Shown here piece after piece: positions 33,456 through 42,692 of a DNA stretch of 64,000 nt. The stretch's first letter is position 1. Every line of letters starts with the position of its first letter. Source of the DNA: CAXPZW01 sp964221845 (GTDB lineage Bacteria > Bacteroidota > Bacteroidia > Flavobacteriales_D > Sanyastnellaceae); contig CAXPZW010000032.1 in NCBI GenBank assembly GCA_964221845.1, forward strand, positions 165,601 to 229,600. Direction: 5' to 3'. The notes beneath the pieces were generated by a model. That model was not told where the DNA came from. It made no database searches and saw only the letters and a program-made list of their open reading frames with translations. A program made the translations under genes and the position numbers.

Positions 33456-36284
33456 ATGAAATACCTGTTAAACCTCTTGGCGCTTTTGCCTGCTGCGCTC
33501 ACTGCGCAAATTGTTTGGACAGAGCCCGCTTTTCCCAGTCAAGACGAGCCCTTCACCGTGTACTACGATGCCTCCCAAGGCAACGGCGATGTGGAAGGTG
33601 TGATTCCGATCTACTGCCACACAGGAGTCATCACCAACTACAGTGCTAACGACACCGATTGGCAAAACGTAATCGGCAATTGGGGCACTGCAGATGCGGA
33701 GGTGCTGATGTCCTTTGAAGGTGGCACCATCTACAGCTTTAGCTACGGCGGCCAAACCTTGGAGGACTTCCACGGCCTGGAAGCCGACGAGGTGGTGGAC
33801 CGGCTGGCCTTTGTGTTCCGCAACGTCACCGGTACACTGGTGGGCCGTGAAGCCGACGGCAGCGATATTTTCTTCGACATGCCCGATGCGCCATTTGCAT
33901 TGCAGGTGTTGAGCCCCACCCTGGGTGCGTGCTCCGTGCTGCAAGTGGGCGAAAGCCAAGACTTTGACATCCTGATCTCGCAGGATGCTTCGATTTCCCT
34001 CTCGCTCAACGGCTCCGAAGTGGCCAGCGGCGAAGGCACTGAACTCCAACACACAGAGACCTTCACCGAAAGCGGTCAATACGAGGTGACTGTGGAGGCC
34101 TCCAACGCCGACGGCGGCACCATCTCTGAATCGTTCAATCTGATTGTGCTGCCTGAAACCATCGTGGAAGCCGCACCTGCAGGTACCAAAGACGGTGTGA
34201 ACATTGTGGACGACAACACCGTCATCCTGCAACTGCGCGCGCCGTTCAAAGAGTACATCTTCGCGGTGGGCGACCACAGCGATTGGCAGCTGGACCTGGA
34301 TTACCTGATGAAGCAGGTTCCAGGCGCCCAAAAGTGGTGGGTGGAAATCTCCGGACTCAACCCCGGCGACCAATACCGCTACCAATACTGGATCGACGAC
34401 GAATGCTTGAAGGTGGCCGATCCCTACTCAGAACTGGTACTCGACCCTTGGAACGACCCATGGATTCCGGAAGAGAGCTTCCCTAACATGCCGGACTACC
34501 CATCTCAAGCCGGCAACGAACCGGTGACCGTGTTCCAAGCCAACCCGGAGGCCTTCAACTGGACCGACGGCAGCTACGAGCGCCCAGACCAAACCAACCT
34601 GGTGGTATACGAGCTGCTCATCCGAGACTTTACCGATGCCAAGACCTACACGTCGGTCGAAGACTCGCTCGGTTACCTGAAAGATTTGGGCATCACCGCA
34701 CTGGAGCTGATGCCTTTCAACGAGTTCAACGGCAACAACAGCTGGGGCTACAACCCCACCTTCTACTTTGCCCCAGACAAGTTCTACGGCACCAAGCAAG
34801 CCCTGCAATCGCTGATCAATGCGTGCCATGAAGAAGGCATTGCGGTCATCATGGATGTGGCCTTCAACCACGCCGACATTCCCAACCCACAACTGAAAAT
34901 GTACTGGGATCCGGAGTACGGCGACTGGGGTGGCCCCGCGGACAACAATCCGTGGTTCAACCAAGAAGCACCACACGGAATTACTTACTTCTTTGACTAC
35001 GACCACAGCTCGGTAGCCACCAAGGAGTACGTGAAGGACTTCATGGACTTCTGGGTGGAGGAATACCACATCGACGGCTGGCGCTGGGACTTCACCCAAG
35101 GCATGACCCAGACCAACACCATTGGCGGCTGGGCCGGTCAGTACGACCAGTTCCGCATTGACCTGCTCAACGAGTACGCCAACCACATTTGGGCCACAGA
35201 CCCCGACGTGTACATGATCCTAGAGCACTGGTGCGACGCCAGCGAGGAACAAGCCCTGAGCAACAACGGCTTTATGGTGTGGGCCAATGTGACCCACCAG
35301 TACCAAGAAGGCGCCATGGGCTACAGCTCCAACTTTGCCCCTGCCAGCTACTGGAACGCCGGCTTTGGCCAGCCCCACGTATTGAGCTACATCGAGAGCC
35401 ACGACGAGGAACGCCTGATGTACAAGAACCTGGAGTTTGGCAACAGCGCAGGCAGCTACGACATCACCAACCTGCAAACGGCCCTGCGCCGCATTGAATT
35501 GAGTGCATGCTTCAATCTGCCCATCCCCGGACCGAAAATGATCTGGCAATTTGGCGAGTTGGGTTACGACTACTCCATCGACTACTGCGAGGACGGCACC
35601 ATCAACGACGATTGCCGCGTGGCGCCCAAGCCCATCCGCTGGGACTACTACGACGATGCAGACCGCTTCCGCATCTACCAAGTGATGGCCGCTGTGAACA
35701 CGCTCAAGCGCGATTACCCTTCGTTCCAAACCACCGATTTCTCGTTGGACACCGACGGCACGGGCAAGCGCATCCACCTCTACCACCCCGACATGGACGT
35801 GGTCATCGTGGGCAACTTTGACGTGGTGGACTTCAACATGGTCCCCGGCTTCCCGCACACCGGCACCTGGTACAACTTCTTCACCGGCGAATCCTTTGAA
35901 GTGACCGACCTGAACGCCTCGTTCTACTACCTGCCGGGCGACTACGCCATCTACACCGACCAACCCTTGCCTACCCCGCAAGTGGGTGTTGGCATTGAAG
36001 AACTTGAAGAAGCCGGTGCACACCTGACCCTCTACCCCAACCCCAGCGCAGGCGAAATCACCCTGGACTTGGAGCTGCCGCAAAACAGCCCTGTAACCCT
36101 GGAAGTGATGGACCTTCAAGGACGCCTGGTAGGTCGAGTGGATTTGGGAACCGTACTGCGTGGCACCAACACGGTCAACTGGAATGGCCAGTTCGACAAC
36201 GGAGACGTGTGGGGTGCGGGCACTTACGTGCTGCGCGCGGTGCTGCCAAACGGCGTGCTTGCTGCGCCTGCTGTGCGCCACTAA
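33456..36284 (+). CDS. Secreted GH13 alpha-amylase with T9SS C-terminal domain
   Basis: 942 residues. Signal peptide (MKYLLNLLALLPAALTA|Q), N-terminal Ig-like starch-associated domains (VYYDASQGNGDVEGV; then a PKD-like region ~165-240), a CBM48-like module, and a GH13 barrel from ~395. Conserved regions: DVAFNHAD (I), GWRWDFTQG with nucleophile Asp (II), MILEHW with acid Glu (III), YIESHDEERL (IV). The C-terminal LYPNPSAGEITLDLEL opens a type IX sorting domain, so the enzyme is exported to the cell surface or medium. It degrades alpha-glucans, probably starch. Own promoter with operator. Confidence 0.93.
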   Translation: MKYLLNLLALLPAALTAQIVWTEPAFPSQDEPFTVYYDASQGNGDVEGVIPIYCHTGVITNYSANDTDWQNVIGNWGTADAEVLMSFEGGTIYSFSYGGQTLEDFHGLEADEVVDRLAFVFRNVTGTLVGREADGSDIFFDMPDAPFALQVLSPTLGACSVLQVGESQDFDILISQDASISLSLNGSEVASGEGTELQHTETFTESGQYEVTVEASNADGGTISESFNLIVLPETIVEAAPAGTKDGVNIVDDNTVILQLRAPFKEYIFAVGDHSDWQLDLDYLMKQVPGAQKWWVEISGLNPGDQYRYQYWIDDECLKVADPYSELVLDPWNDPWIPEESFPNMPDYPSQAGNEPVTVFQANPEAFNWTDGSYERPDQTNLVVYELLIRDFTDAKTYTSVEDSLGYLKDLGITALELMPFNEFNGNNSWGYNPTFYFAPDKFYGTKQALQSLINACHEEGIAVIMDVAFNHADIPNPQLKMYWDPEYGDWGGPADNNPWFNQEAPHGITYFFDYDHSSVATKEYVKDFMDFWVEEYHIDGWRWDFTQGMTQTNTIGGWAGQYDQFRIDLLNEYANHIWATDPDVYMILEHWCDASEEQALSNNGFMVWANVTHQYQEGAMGYSSNFAPASYWNAGFGQPHVLSYIESHDEERLMYKNLEFGNSAGSYDITNLQTALRRIELSACFNLPIPGPKMIWQFGELGYDYSIDYCEDGTINDDCRVAPKPIRWDYYDDADRFRIYQVMAAVNTLKRDYPSFQTTDFSLDTDGTGKRIHLYHPDMDVVIVGNFDVVDFNMVPGFPHTGTWYNFFTGESFEVTDLNASFYYLPGDYAIYTDQPLPTPQVGVGIEELEEAGAHLTLYPNPSAGEITLDLELPQNSPVTLEVMDLQGRLVGRVDLGTVLRGTNTVNWNGQFDNGDVWGAGTYVLRAVLPNGVLAAPAVRH

Positions 36285-36349
36285 GCACGGAATTCCCCTT
36301 CTGCTGTACCCTGGAAACCGGGTGGAAAACCTGCCGGCCCTTTGTGTGA

Positions 36350-36368
36350 AAGTGTCCGGCAGACACAC
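36350..36368. promoter_or_regulatory. Candidate operator before susC
   Basis: AAGTGT-CCGGCAG-ACACAC, followed by TT, so ACACTT also occurs two bases further on. Same half-sites as the amylase operator. It covers the expected -33 region of the susC promoter. Confidence 0.6.
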
Positions 36369-36381
36369 TTTGCTTTTTTGC

Positions 36382-36389
36382 TAAGTTTG
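36382..36389 (+). promoter_or_regulatory. Promoter -7 element of the susCD operon
   Basis: TAAGTTTG matches TAnnTTTG, 26 bp before the susC ATG. Confidence 0.65.
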
Positions 36390-36415
36390 ATTGACCTCAG
36401 AACCAAAATCAAAAC

Positions 36416-39400
36416 ATGAACAAACTGTACGCTCGTGGCCTTTCGCTGGTGGTGCTTCTGATCTCTGTGATTGGGATGCATGCAGAATCGGTGAAAGGCG
36501 TGGTCAGCGATGAAGACAACCAACCCCTGCCCGGTGCATCGGTTACCGTAGACGGCACACGCCTGGGGACGGCCACCGACTTTGACGGTCGTTACTCGCT
36601 GGAACTCGCTCCCGGTACCTACACGATCAAATTCGGATCGTTGGGCTACACCGATAAAAAGGAAGAAATCACCATCACTGCCGGCAACGACGTGGTGCTG
36701 GATGTCAAACTCCAACCCTCTGCGGAGATCCTTGAGGATGCCGTGGTGGTGGGCTACGGGGTGCAGCGCAAGCGCGATGTGACCGGTTCCATTGCCAAGG
36801 TAGACGGCAAGGAAATCACCTCCATCCCTGTGCCTTCGTTTGAGGCGGGTCTGCAAGGACGCGCTGCCGGGGTGCAGGTATCCCAAGGTTCGGGCTTGGC
36901 GGGTTCGGGCTCGATTGTGCGTGTGCGCGGTTTGGCCTCGATTTCTGCCGGTGGCGATCCGCTCTATGTTGTGGACGGCATTCCCATTACCCAGGACTAC
37001 TTCATCCGCGGCAACTCGGGTGCGATGAACAACAACCCCTTGGCCAGCATCAACCCCAACGACATTGAGTCGATTGAGGTACTCAAGGACGCGGCTGCGA
37101 CCGGCATCTACGGTTCACGCGGCTCCAACGGGGTGATCATCATCACCACCAAACGCGGCAAGAAGAAAGGCCTGAGCGTGGATTTCACCTCACGCGTGGG
37201 GATTTCCACCCCGGCTACCCTGCCCAACATGCTCAATACCGACCAATACCTCACCCTGCGCCAAGAGGCTTGGGAGAACGACGGTGGAACAGGCTACGTG
37301 TGGCTGCCCAACCTCTCCGCCGAGAGCGATGATCCAGAGACCCGTCGTGAGGCCTTCTTGCGCGCTCAACAAACCGACACCGATTGGGTGGACGAAACCG
37401 TTGGCATCGGCGTAAAACACGGCTACAACTTGGGCCTGTCCAAAGTGGCAGACCGCTACAAGGTGTACCTGGGACTGGGACACGAAGACAACGGTTCCTA
37501 CTTGATTGGCAACCGTTACATCCGCACCAGCGCCCGCCTGAACGGGGAATACAAGGTGACCGACAAGTTCACCGTGATGCTCTCTTCGAGCTTCAGCCGA
37601 GGCAACAACGACCGCGTGGACGCCGCTTGGAGTGGTGGCTTGGGTGACGCCATGTCGAATGCCCTTCCCTACTACCCGGTGACCTACCAGGACACTGTGT
37701 TTGATACCAACGGTGAGCCCCTGCACCTGCCGGGCGACTACTTCATCTGGCGCGACGAGTTTGGCGGAGACAAGAACCCCGTGGCCTTCCGTCAGAACCG
37801 TTTGTGGCGCACCCAAGAGGACCGCACCATCAACAACCTCTCGCTGGTGTACCAACCCATCGAGGACCTGTTCATCAAGGTGAGCGGAAGCTTGGACTAC
37901 ATGAACTTCAAGAACGACTTCTACAACCCTGGTTTCCTGAGCACCTCGAGTGCTGTGAGCTCGGCCTCGCGGGATTTGTACAGCGTGTTGAACTTCAACT
38001 CTACCGCCACGGCAAACTACACCTACCACCTGGACGAAGACAGCCGACTGGACTTCCTGGTAGGTACTGAGTACCAGCGTTCTGAGGGCGTACCCGGCGG
38101 CACCGAGGTGTATCAAAACGTGACTGGCGCCCCTTACCAAGGCGACGCCATCTTCACCGACTCGACCTCTGTGATTGACCCCGTGGTGGGCAACTCAGAC
38201 TTTTGGTCATTCCTGAGTTACTTTGGGCGTGCGACCTACGTGATGAATGACAAGTTCATTTTCCAAGGTACCGCGCGTGTAGACGGTTCAAGCCGTTTTG
38301 GTTCGAACAACCGCTACGGCTTCTTCCCTTCTGCTTCGGCAGGATGGATTCTGTCTGAGGAGAACTTCCTGAAGGACCACCGCGTGATCAACTTCCTGAA
38401 GCTGAAAGCCAGCTGGGGCATCACCGGTAACGCAAACATTCCTGGCAACACCCGATGGGCGCTGTTCAGCGGCGAAAACAACGGGATCCTGTACAACCAG
38501 CAGCCCATCACCTTCCCCATCCAGCGCGCCAACGAAGACCTGCGCTGGGAGCGCTCACGCAGCATCGACCTCTCACTGGAGGCCGGCCTGTGGAAAGACC
38601 GCGTGCACTTTGAGGTGGCCTACTACGACAAGTACACCACCGATGTATTGATGACCGTGTCTACCCCTGCCAGCATCGGCTTTGGAAGCTGGACCGACAA
38701 CGTAGCCACCATCCTCAACCGCGGGATTGAGTTCTCGATCACCTCGCGCAACATTGTGAAGAAGAACTTCTCGTGGACCACCAACTTCAACATCTCGCGC
38801 AACTACAACGAGCTGGTGGACATCGGCAACTACACCCCGGATGCAGTATCGGGCGGCACCAACGATTCACGCGTGATTGTGGGCTCGCCAATCGGTTCGT
38901 TCTTCCTGGTGGAGTTCTCGCACATCGATCCTGAGAACGGCCTGCCGGTTTACCTGGACCTGGACGGCAACGAAACCTACGACTACGACAACGCCATCCG
39001 CAAGAGCGTGGGCGACGGCTTGCCCAACGTGATTGGTGGTATCAACAACACCTTCACATACGGCAAGTGGAACCTGGGCGTGTTTGCCACCTTCAGCCTT
39101 GGCGCCAAGATCTTCGACTCATCCGGCAAGCGCCAGATGGGTGTGGTGACCTCTTGGAACATGCGCGAAGAAGTGCTCGATCGCTGGCGCCAGCCGGGCG
39201 ACGATGCCACCTTCGGCCGACTGACCTTGGACGAGACCACCTACGGCCTGCCTTCAGGCTTCCCGTGGTGGAACACCTCGCTGTTTGTGTATGACGCGGA
39301 TTACCTGCGCATTAAAAACATCTCGTTGGGCTACACCTTCGAGGAGTTCAAGGTGGGCGAGAAAGTGTCGTTCCAAAACCTGACCCTGACCGGTAGCGTG

Positions 39401-39556
39401 ACCAACGCCTTCACCCTGACCAACTTCCCAGGACTCGATCCAGAAGTGGTGCGCGACTTTGAAAACCCGCAGGACCGCAACCTGAGCCCGAACGTGACCT
39501 ACCTCACGCCGCCTCAAGAGCGTGCCTACACCCTCACCCTCACTGTAAACTTCTAA
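36416..39556 (+). CDS. susC: SusC/RagA-family TonB-dependent outer-membrane transporter
   Basis: 1046 residues. Signal peptide, a carboxypeptidase-like N-terminal extension (VKGVVSDEDNQPLPGASVTV, TDFDGRYSLEL), the SusC box (AVVVGYGVQRKRDVTGSI), a TonB plug (LQGRAAGVQV, PLYVVDGIPI, IESIEVLKDAAATGIYG) and a 22-strand type beta-barrel ending in VTVNF-like TLTVNF. It imports oligosaccharides with SusD acting as lid. The adjacent amylases point to maltodextrin. First gene of a four-gene operon. Confidence 0.96.
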   Translation: MNKLYARGLSLVVLLISVIGMHAESVKGVVSDEDNQPLPGASVTVDGTRLGTATDFDGRYSLELAPGTYTIKFGSLGYTDKKEEITITAGNDVVLDVKLQPSAEILEDAVVVGYGVQRKRDVTGSIAKVDGKEITSIPVPSFEAGLQGRAAGVQVSQGSGLAGSGSIVRVRGLASISAGGDPLYVVDGIPITQDYFIRGNSGAMNNNPLASINPNDIESIEVLKDAAATGIYGSRGSNGVIIITTKRGKKKGLSVDFTSRVGISTPATLPNMLNTDQYLTLRQEAWENDGGTGYVWLPNLSAESDDPETRREAFLRAQQTDTDWVDETVGIGVKHGYNLGLSKVADRYKVYLGLGHEDNGSYLIGNRYIRTSARLNGEYKVTDKFTVMLSSSFSRGNNDRVDAAWSGGLGDAMSNALPYYPVTYQDTVFDTNGEPLHLPGDYFIWRDEFGGDKNPVAFRQNRLWRTQEDRTINNLSLVYQPIEDLFIKVSGSLDYMNFKNDFYNPGFLSTSSAVSSASRDLYSVLNFNSTATANYTYHLDEDSRLDFLVGTEYQRSEGVPGGTEVYQNVTGAPYQGDAIFTDSTSVIDPVVGNSDFWSFLSYFGRATYVMNDKFIFQGTARVDGSSRFGSNNRYGFFPSASAGWILSEENFLKDHRVINFLKLKASWGITGNANIPGNTRWALFSGENNGILYNQQPITFPIQRANEDLRWERSRSIDLSLEAGLWKDRVHFEVAYYDKYTTDVLMTVSTPASIGFGSWTDNVATILNRGIEFSITSRNIVKKNFSWTTNFNISRNYNELVDIGNYTPDAVSGGTNDSRVIVGSPIGSFFLVEFSHIDPENGLPVYLDLDGNETYDYDNAIRKSVGDGLPNVIGGINNTFTYGKWNLGVFATFSLGAKIFDSSGKRQMGVVTSWNMREEVLDRWRQPGDDATFGRLTLDETTYGLPSGFPWWNTSLFVYDADYLRIKNISLGYTFEEFKVGEKVSFQNLTLTGSVTNAFTLTNFPGLDPEVVRDFENPQDRNLSPNVTYLTPPQERAYTLTLTVNF

Positions 39557-39559
39557 GCC

Positions 39560-40939
39560 ATGAAACTGCGACTCCTGTTTATCATTCCAGTCCTGCTCGT
39601 GGCCACTGCGTGCAACAAGCTCCTTGAGTTTCCGCCCGAGGATGTGATTCTCGCAGAAGATGCCTTGCAGAGCCCTGAGGACATGCAACGCCTGCTGAAC
39701 TCGTGTTACGACGTGCTCGCCAACATCTTTGATGGGCGCCAACAAAACGTGGCCGAGCTGCTGAGCGACAACCTCGCTGAGCCCGAGACCAACCTGGACT
39801 ACATCGCGGTGTTTAACCGTGAGACCAACTTCTTTACCCCGTCTACCAACGGGCTGTATGCCGACTACTACTTTGCGATTTACCGCTGCAACATTCTGCT
39901 GGAAAGCTTTGACCTGATCGAAGGCCTGAGCGACGCAGAACGCACCCGCATTGAAGCCGAAGCGCGGTTCATCCGTGGACTGTGCCACTCGTTGTGTTTG
40001 CAGCTGTACGCCCGTCCTGCCGGATGGAGCGCTGGCAACCAGCACTTGGGCATCGTTGTCAAGACCAATAGCGACGCCGAGCCGCTCCCCCGTGGACGCG
40101 TGGACGAGGCGTACTTGGCTGTGGTGGAAGATTTTGAGTTTGCCATGAACAACCTGCCGACGGCCAACGGTGCGTACGCCACCAAGTGGAGTGCTGCAGG
40201 TGCGCTGGCCAACACCCACTTTTTGCTGGGCAACTACGACCAAGCTGTGTTCTATGCTGACGAGGTGATTAACAGCGGCGCCTTCACCTTGGAGCCGACC
40301 ATCTTCCGCTTCAAGCAGGACGAAGTCTCGACCGAATCGGTGTTTGGCACCGTGGGTTCGCTGATCGACAACCGCAGCGAGACCTTGCGTGACAACTACA
40401 ACGGGACCACGCCTACCCTGCTGCTGAGCTCGGACTTTGCGACCTTGATGTCGTTCACCCCTTCGGATGCGCGCAACGCGTGGTTGGAAGGCGGACTGAA
40501 CCCTGCCGTGCGCAAGTTCTACGACGCCGAAGGCAACGCCATGGAGTATTTCAATGTTCCGGTGATCAGCCTCACCGAGCTCCACTTGGTACGCGCCGAG
40601 GCCATTGCTGAGATCATTGACAACGGCGGCTCGGCAGACCTGAGCGTGGCCATTGCCGATGTGAACGCCATCCGCGACCGTGCGTTTGGTGCAGGCGTGA
40701 ACCCGCTCAGCGATGCATCTACGGCCCAAGAAGTGATCGAGGCGGCCCGCATTGAGTACCGCAAGGAGACCATCTGTGAAGGCAAGTGGCAAGCGCAACT
40801 CAAGCGCCGCGGTGCCATCGAAGGCGAGGACATTGAGGTGCGCGACGCGCCTTATGACTGCCCGGGTATGAGCATCCAATTCCCCAACAACGAAACCACC
40901 GTAGCGGGCTTCCAGCTCAACGAAGAAGGCGGTTGCTAA
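39560..40939 (+). CDS. susD: SusD/RagB-family glycan-binding lipoprotein
   Basis: 459 residues. Lipoprotein signal (LLVATACNKLLEF) and the helical SusD fold with TPR-like repeats: LLNSCYDVLANIF, YADYYFAIYRCNILLE, EARFIRGLCHSLCLQLYARP, AAGALANTHFLLGNYDQAVFYADEV, and a C-terminal EYRKETICEGKWQAQLKRRG (the RRxEL-like segment). Binds glycan at the surface over SusC. Starts 3 bp after susC. Confidence 0.95.
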   Translation: MKLRLLFIIPVLLVATACNKLLEFPPEDVILAEDALQSPEDMQRLLNSCYDVLANIFDGRQQNVAELLSDNLAEPETNLDYIAVFNRETNFFTPSTNGLYADYYFAIYRCNILLESFDLIEGLSDAERTRIEAEARFIRGLCHSLCLQLYARPAGWSAGNQHLGIVVKTNSDAEPLPRGRVDEAYLAVVEDFEFAMNNLPTANGAYATKWSAAGALANTHFLLGNYDQAVFYADEVINSGAFTLEPTIFRFKQDEVSTESVFGTVGSLIDNRSETLRDNYNGTTPTLLLSSDFATLMSFTPSDARNAWLEGGLNPAVRKFYDAEGNAMEYFNVPVISLTELHLVRAEAIAEIIDNGGSADLSVAIADVNAIRDRAFGAGVNPLSDASTAQEVIEAARIEYRKETICEGKWQAQLKRRGAIEGEDIEVRDAPYDCPGMSIQFPNNETTVAGFQLNEEGGC

Positions 40940-40942
40940 CCC

Positions 40943-41437
40943 ATGAGAACCATGAAATCAACATATCCCCTTTTGCTTGTGGCGGCAGTGCTCTTGAGCC
41001 TGACCGGTTGCAAGGAGACCATTGAAGGAGAGCTCGGCACCCCGTTTGACAAGGTGGCCGGTATGAGCGGCGACTGGGAGTTGCACGCCTTCACCCAAAC
41101 CGATTTGAACAACCCGGTGCAAGAGCAGCGTGACTTGACCTTCCTATACACCGAAGGCGTTACCCAACCCCTGACCCTTTCGTTCGACGCCGAAGGCACC
41201 TATGCGGTAGCCCTCGAACAAGGCAAGAACTACTTTGGCGAAGGCGGCACCTGGACGTTTGACGATCCCGACTACCCGACTTTCCTGCTGCTGGACACCG
41301 GCACCGACACCTTGGAGTTCAACCTCGGTGCGGTGGTGCGTCCGTTTGACCAGGACATGAGCATTGAAATTCAAAAGGGCTGCGACGGCACCGAAACGGT
41401 GATCTACAGCTTTGACTTCACCCGCAAAAGCGAATGA
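40943..41437 (+). CDS. Small lipoprotein of the susCD operon (DUF5004-like)
   Basis: 164 residues with a lipobox (LLSLTGCKE). The body resembles lipocalin/DUF5004 proteins: MSGDWELHAFTQTD, LTLSFDAEGTYAVAL, GGTWTFDDPDYPTFLLL. Three bp after susD and overlapping the next gene by ATGA, so it is part of the uptake operon. Probably a surface accessory factor; function unproven. Confidence 0.75.
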   Translation: MRTMKSTYPLLLVAAVLLSLTGCKETIEGELGTPFDKVAGMSGDWELHAFTQTDLNNPVQEQRDLTFLYTEGVTQPLTLSFDAEGTYAVALEQGKNYFGEGGTWTFDDPDYPTFLLLDTGTDTLEFNLGAVVRPFDQDMSIEIQKGCDGTETVIYSFDFTRKSE

Positions 41438-42294
41438 TGATGACTGCAAAAAACCACCTGCTTACTGCCGCATTGTGCCTGATGGGCGCATGGGCATTTG
41501 GCCAAGCGGCTTACGTGCTTCCTTCGCCCACCGCTGCAAGTGAAGAGGTGACCCTCTACATTGACATTTCTCAGTCTGTGGACGGCACCAGCAACAACGC
41601 GCTCAAGGCCATTCTGGCCGATCACCCCGAAGACGACGTGTACTTGTGGACCTGGCAACCTGCCGGGCCGGTGAATGGCAACGGGAACTGGGACGACTCC
41701 GCAGACCACATGAAGCTAAACCACGAGGGCGGCTTGCTGTACTCGCTCACCTTTGTACCAACGGAGTTTTACGGCGTGGACGGCCCGACCTTTTTCGCCA
41801 ACGGCATCAGTTGCTTGGCCAAGCTGGACAACGGAAACGAGTACGACGGCGAATACAACGGAGAGGCCAAGACCGAAGATTTCACCATCGATATCGTGCC
41901 TAAGCTGTGCGATGCCAAGTACTGCATCTTCCCTGAGATCGGCGAAGCTTCGGACTACATCCACTTCACCTACGACAACGGGCAAGAGACCTTCGAAGGC
42001 CTGCAGGACATCAACCCCGACCAGGTGTACCTCCACTTGATTGCCAAGACCGGACCGTTCACCTCGTACAGCTACGTGCCGACTTCGGACACGCCCTCTA
42101 CCCCCGAGCTCAAGATGGAGCAAGTGGTGGGCGAGCCGGACTTGTACCGCTTGATCATCCTGCCCGAGGACTTCTTTGACATCCCCGAAGGCGAAGAGAT
42201 CACCGAGATCATTTACTACGTCTTGACTCCCGGGTTCTCCTACCCCGGGCCACCTCCGAACAACATCTACGGACTGCTGGACTGCACCGATTAA
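41434..42294 (+). CDS. Secreted accessory protein of the susCD operon, unknown function
   Basis: 286 residues with a signal peptide (LMGAWAFG|Q) and repeated beta-rich halves (EVTLYIDISQSVDGTSNNAL ~ 25-145; YIHFTYDNGQETFEGL ~165-285). The position after susD, where SusE/SusF starch-binding lipoproteins sit in other loci, and the N-terminal similarity in style to the amylase Ig-like modules suggest glucan binding, but no known module is recognised and there is no lipobox. ATG-ATG-ATG offers three possible starts. Confidence 0.7.
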   Translation: MMMTAKNHLLTAALCLMGAWAFGQAAYVLPSPTAASEEVTLYIDISQSVDGTSNNALKAILADHPEDDVYLWTWQPAGPVNGNGNWDDSADHMKLNHEGGLLYSLTFVPTEFYGVDGPTFFANGISCLAKLDNGNEYDGEYNGEAKTEDFTIDIVPKLCDAKYCIFPEIGEASDYIHFTYDNGQETFEGLQDINPDQVYLHLIAKTGPFTSYSYVPTSDTPSTPELKMEQVVGEPDLYRLIILPEDFFDIPEGEEITEIIYYVLTPGFSYPGPPPNNIYGLLDCTD

Positions 42295-42313
42295 GCCGTC
42301 CCGATTCCATGAG

Positions 42314-42347
42314 AGCCGTGCTTCCTCAGGGTTGCACGGCTTTTTTG
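42314..42347 (+). terminator. Terminator of the susCD operon
   Basis: Stem AGCCGTGC (42314-42321) / GCACGGCT (42334-42341) followed by TTTTTTG. Confidence 0.85.
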
Positions 42348-42423
42348 TTTCAGAATTATCCTACAAACTTGCGGTATGTCTTTTGCGGTTAGGCTTGTAT
42401 TGGAAGTAAGAAAAGTGACGGAT

Positions 42424-42600
42424 ATGAAGCGAGCGACCATCATTCAAGCTGTAAACACCATGTTTGAGCAGCTGTTGGCCAGAGCGGCCAATCACGAAGA
42501 ACGGCTGACCCTGAAACGGGCGCAGCTGAAGTTTACCCAGGACACCCTGGCCTTCTTTGGCCAGTTGCATGTGCTGGACGCACAGGACCCTCCTGTGTAG
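42424..42600 (+). CDS. Small hypothetical protein
   Basis: 58 residues from ATG 42424 (MKRATIIQAVNTMFEQLLAR), amphipathic and helical, with HEERLTLKRAQLKFTQDTLAFF suggesting a short coiled coil. The frame is open to 42376, but the upstream part is less protein-like. It sits between two terminators, so it is a separate unit. No family recognised. Confidence 0.45.
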   Translation: MKRATIIQAVNTMFEQLLARAANHEERLTLKRAQLKFTQDTLAFFGQLHVLDAQDPPV

Positions 42601-42636
42601 CGCCTACCCCGACACCAAAACATTTCCCATAACGCA

Positions 42637-42670
42637 CAAGGCCGGCTCCAAAATGGAGCCGGCCTTGTTT
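42637..42670. terminator. Strong hairpin between convergent genes
   Basis: A 14-bp stem (CAAGGCCGGCTCCA / TGGAGCCGGCCTTG) with an AAA loop, followed on the plus strand by TTTG. It can stop the small ORF on one strand and the GH13 lipoprotein gene on the other. Confidence 0.75.
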
Positions 42671-42692
42671 GTATTCGGTGGGCTCTGAAGCC

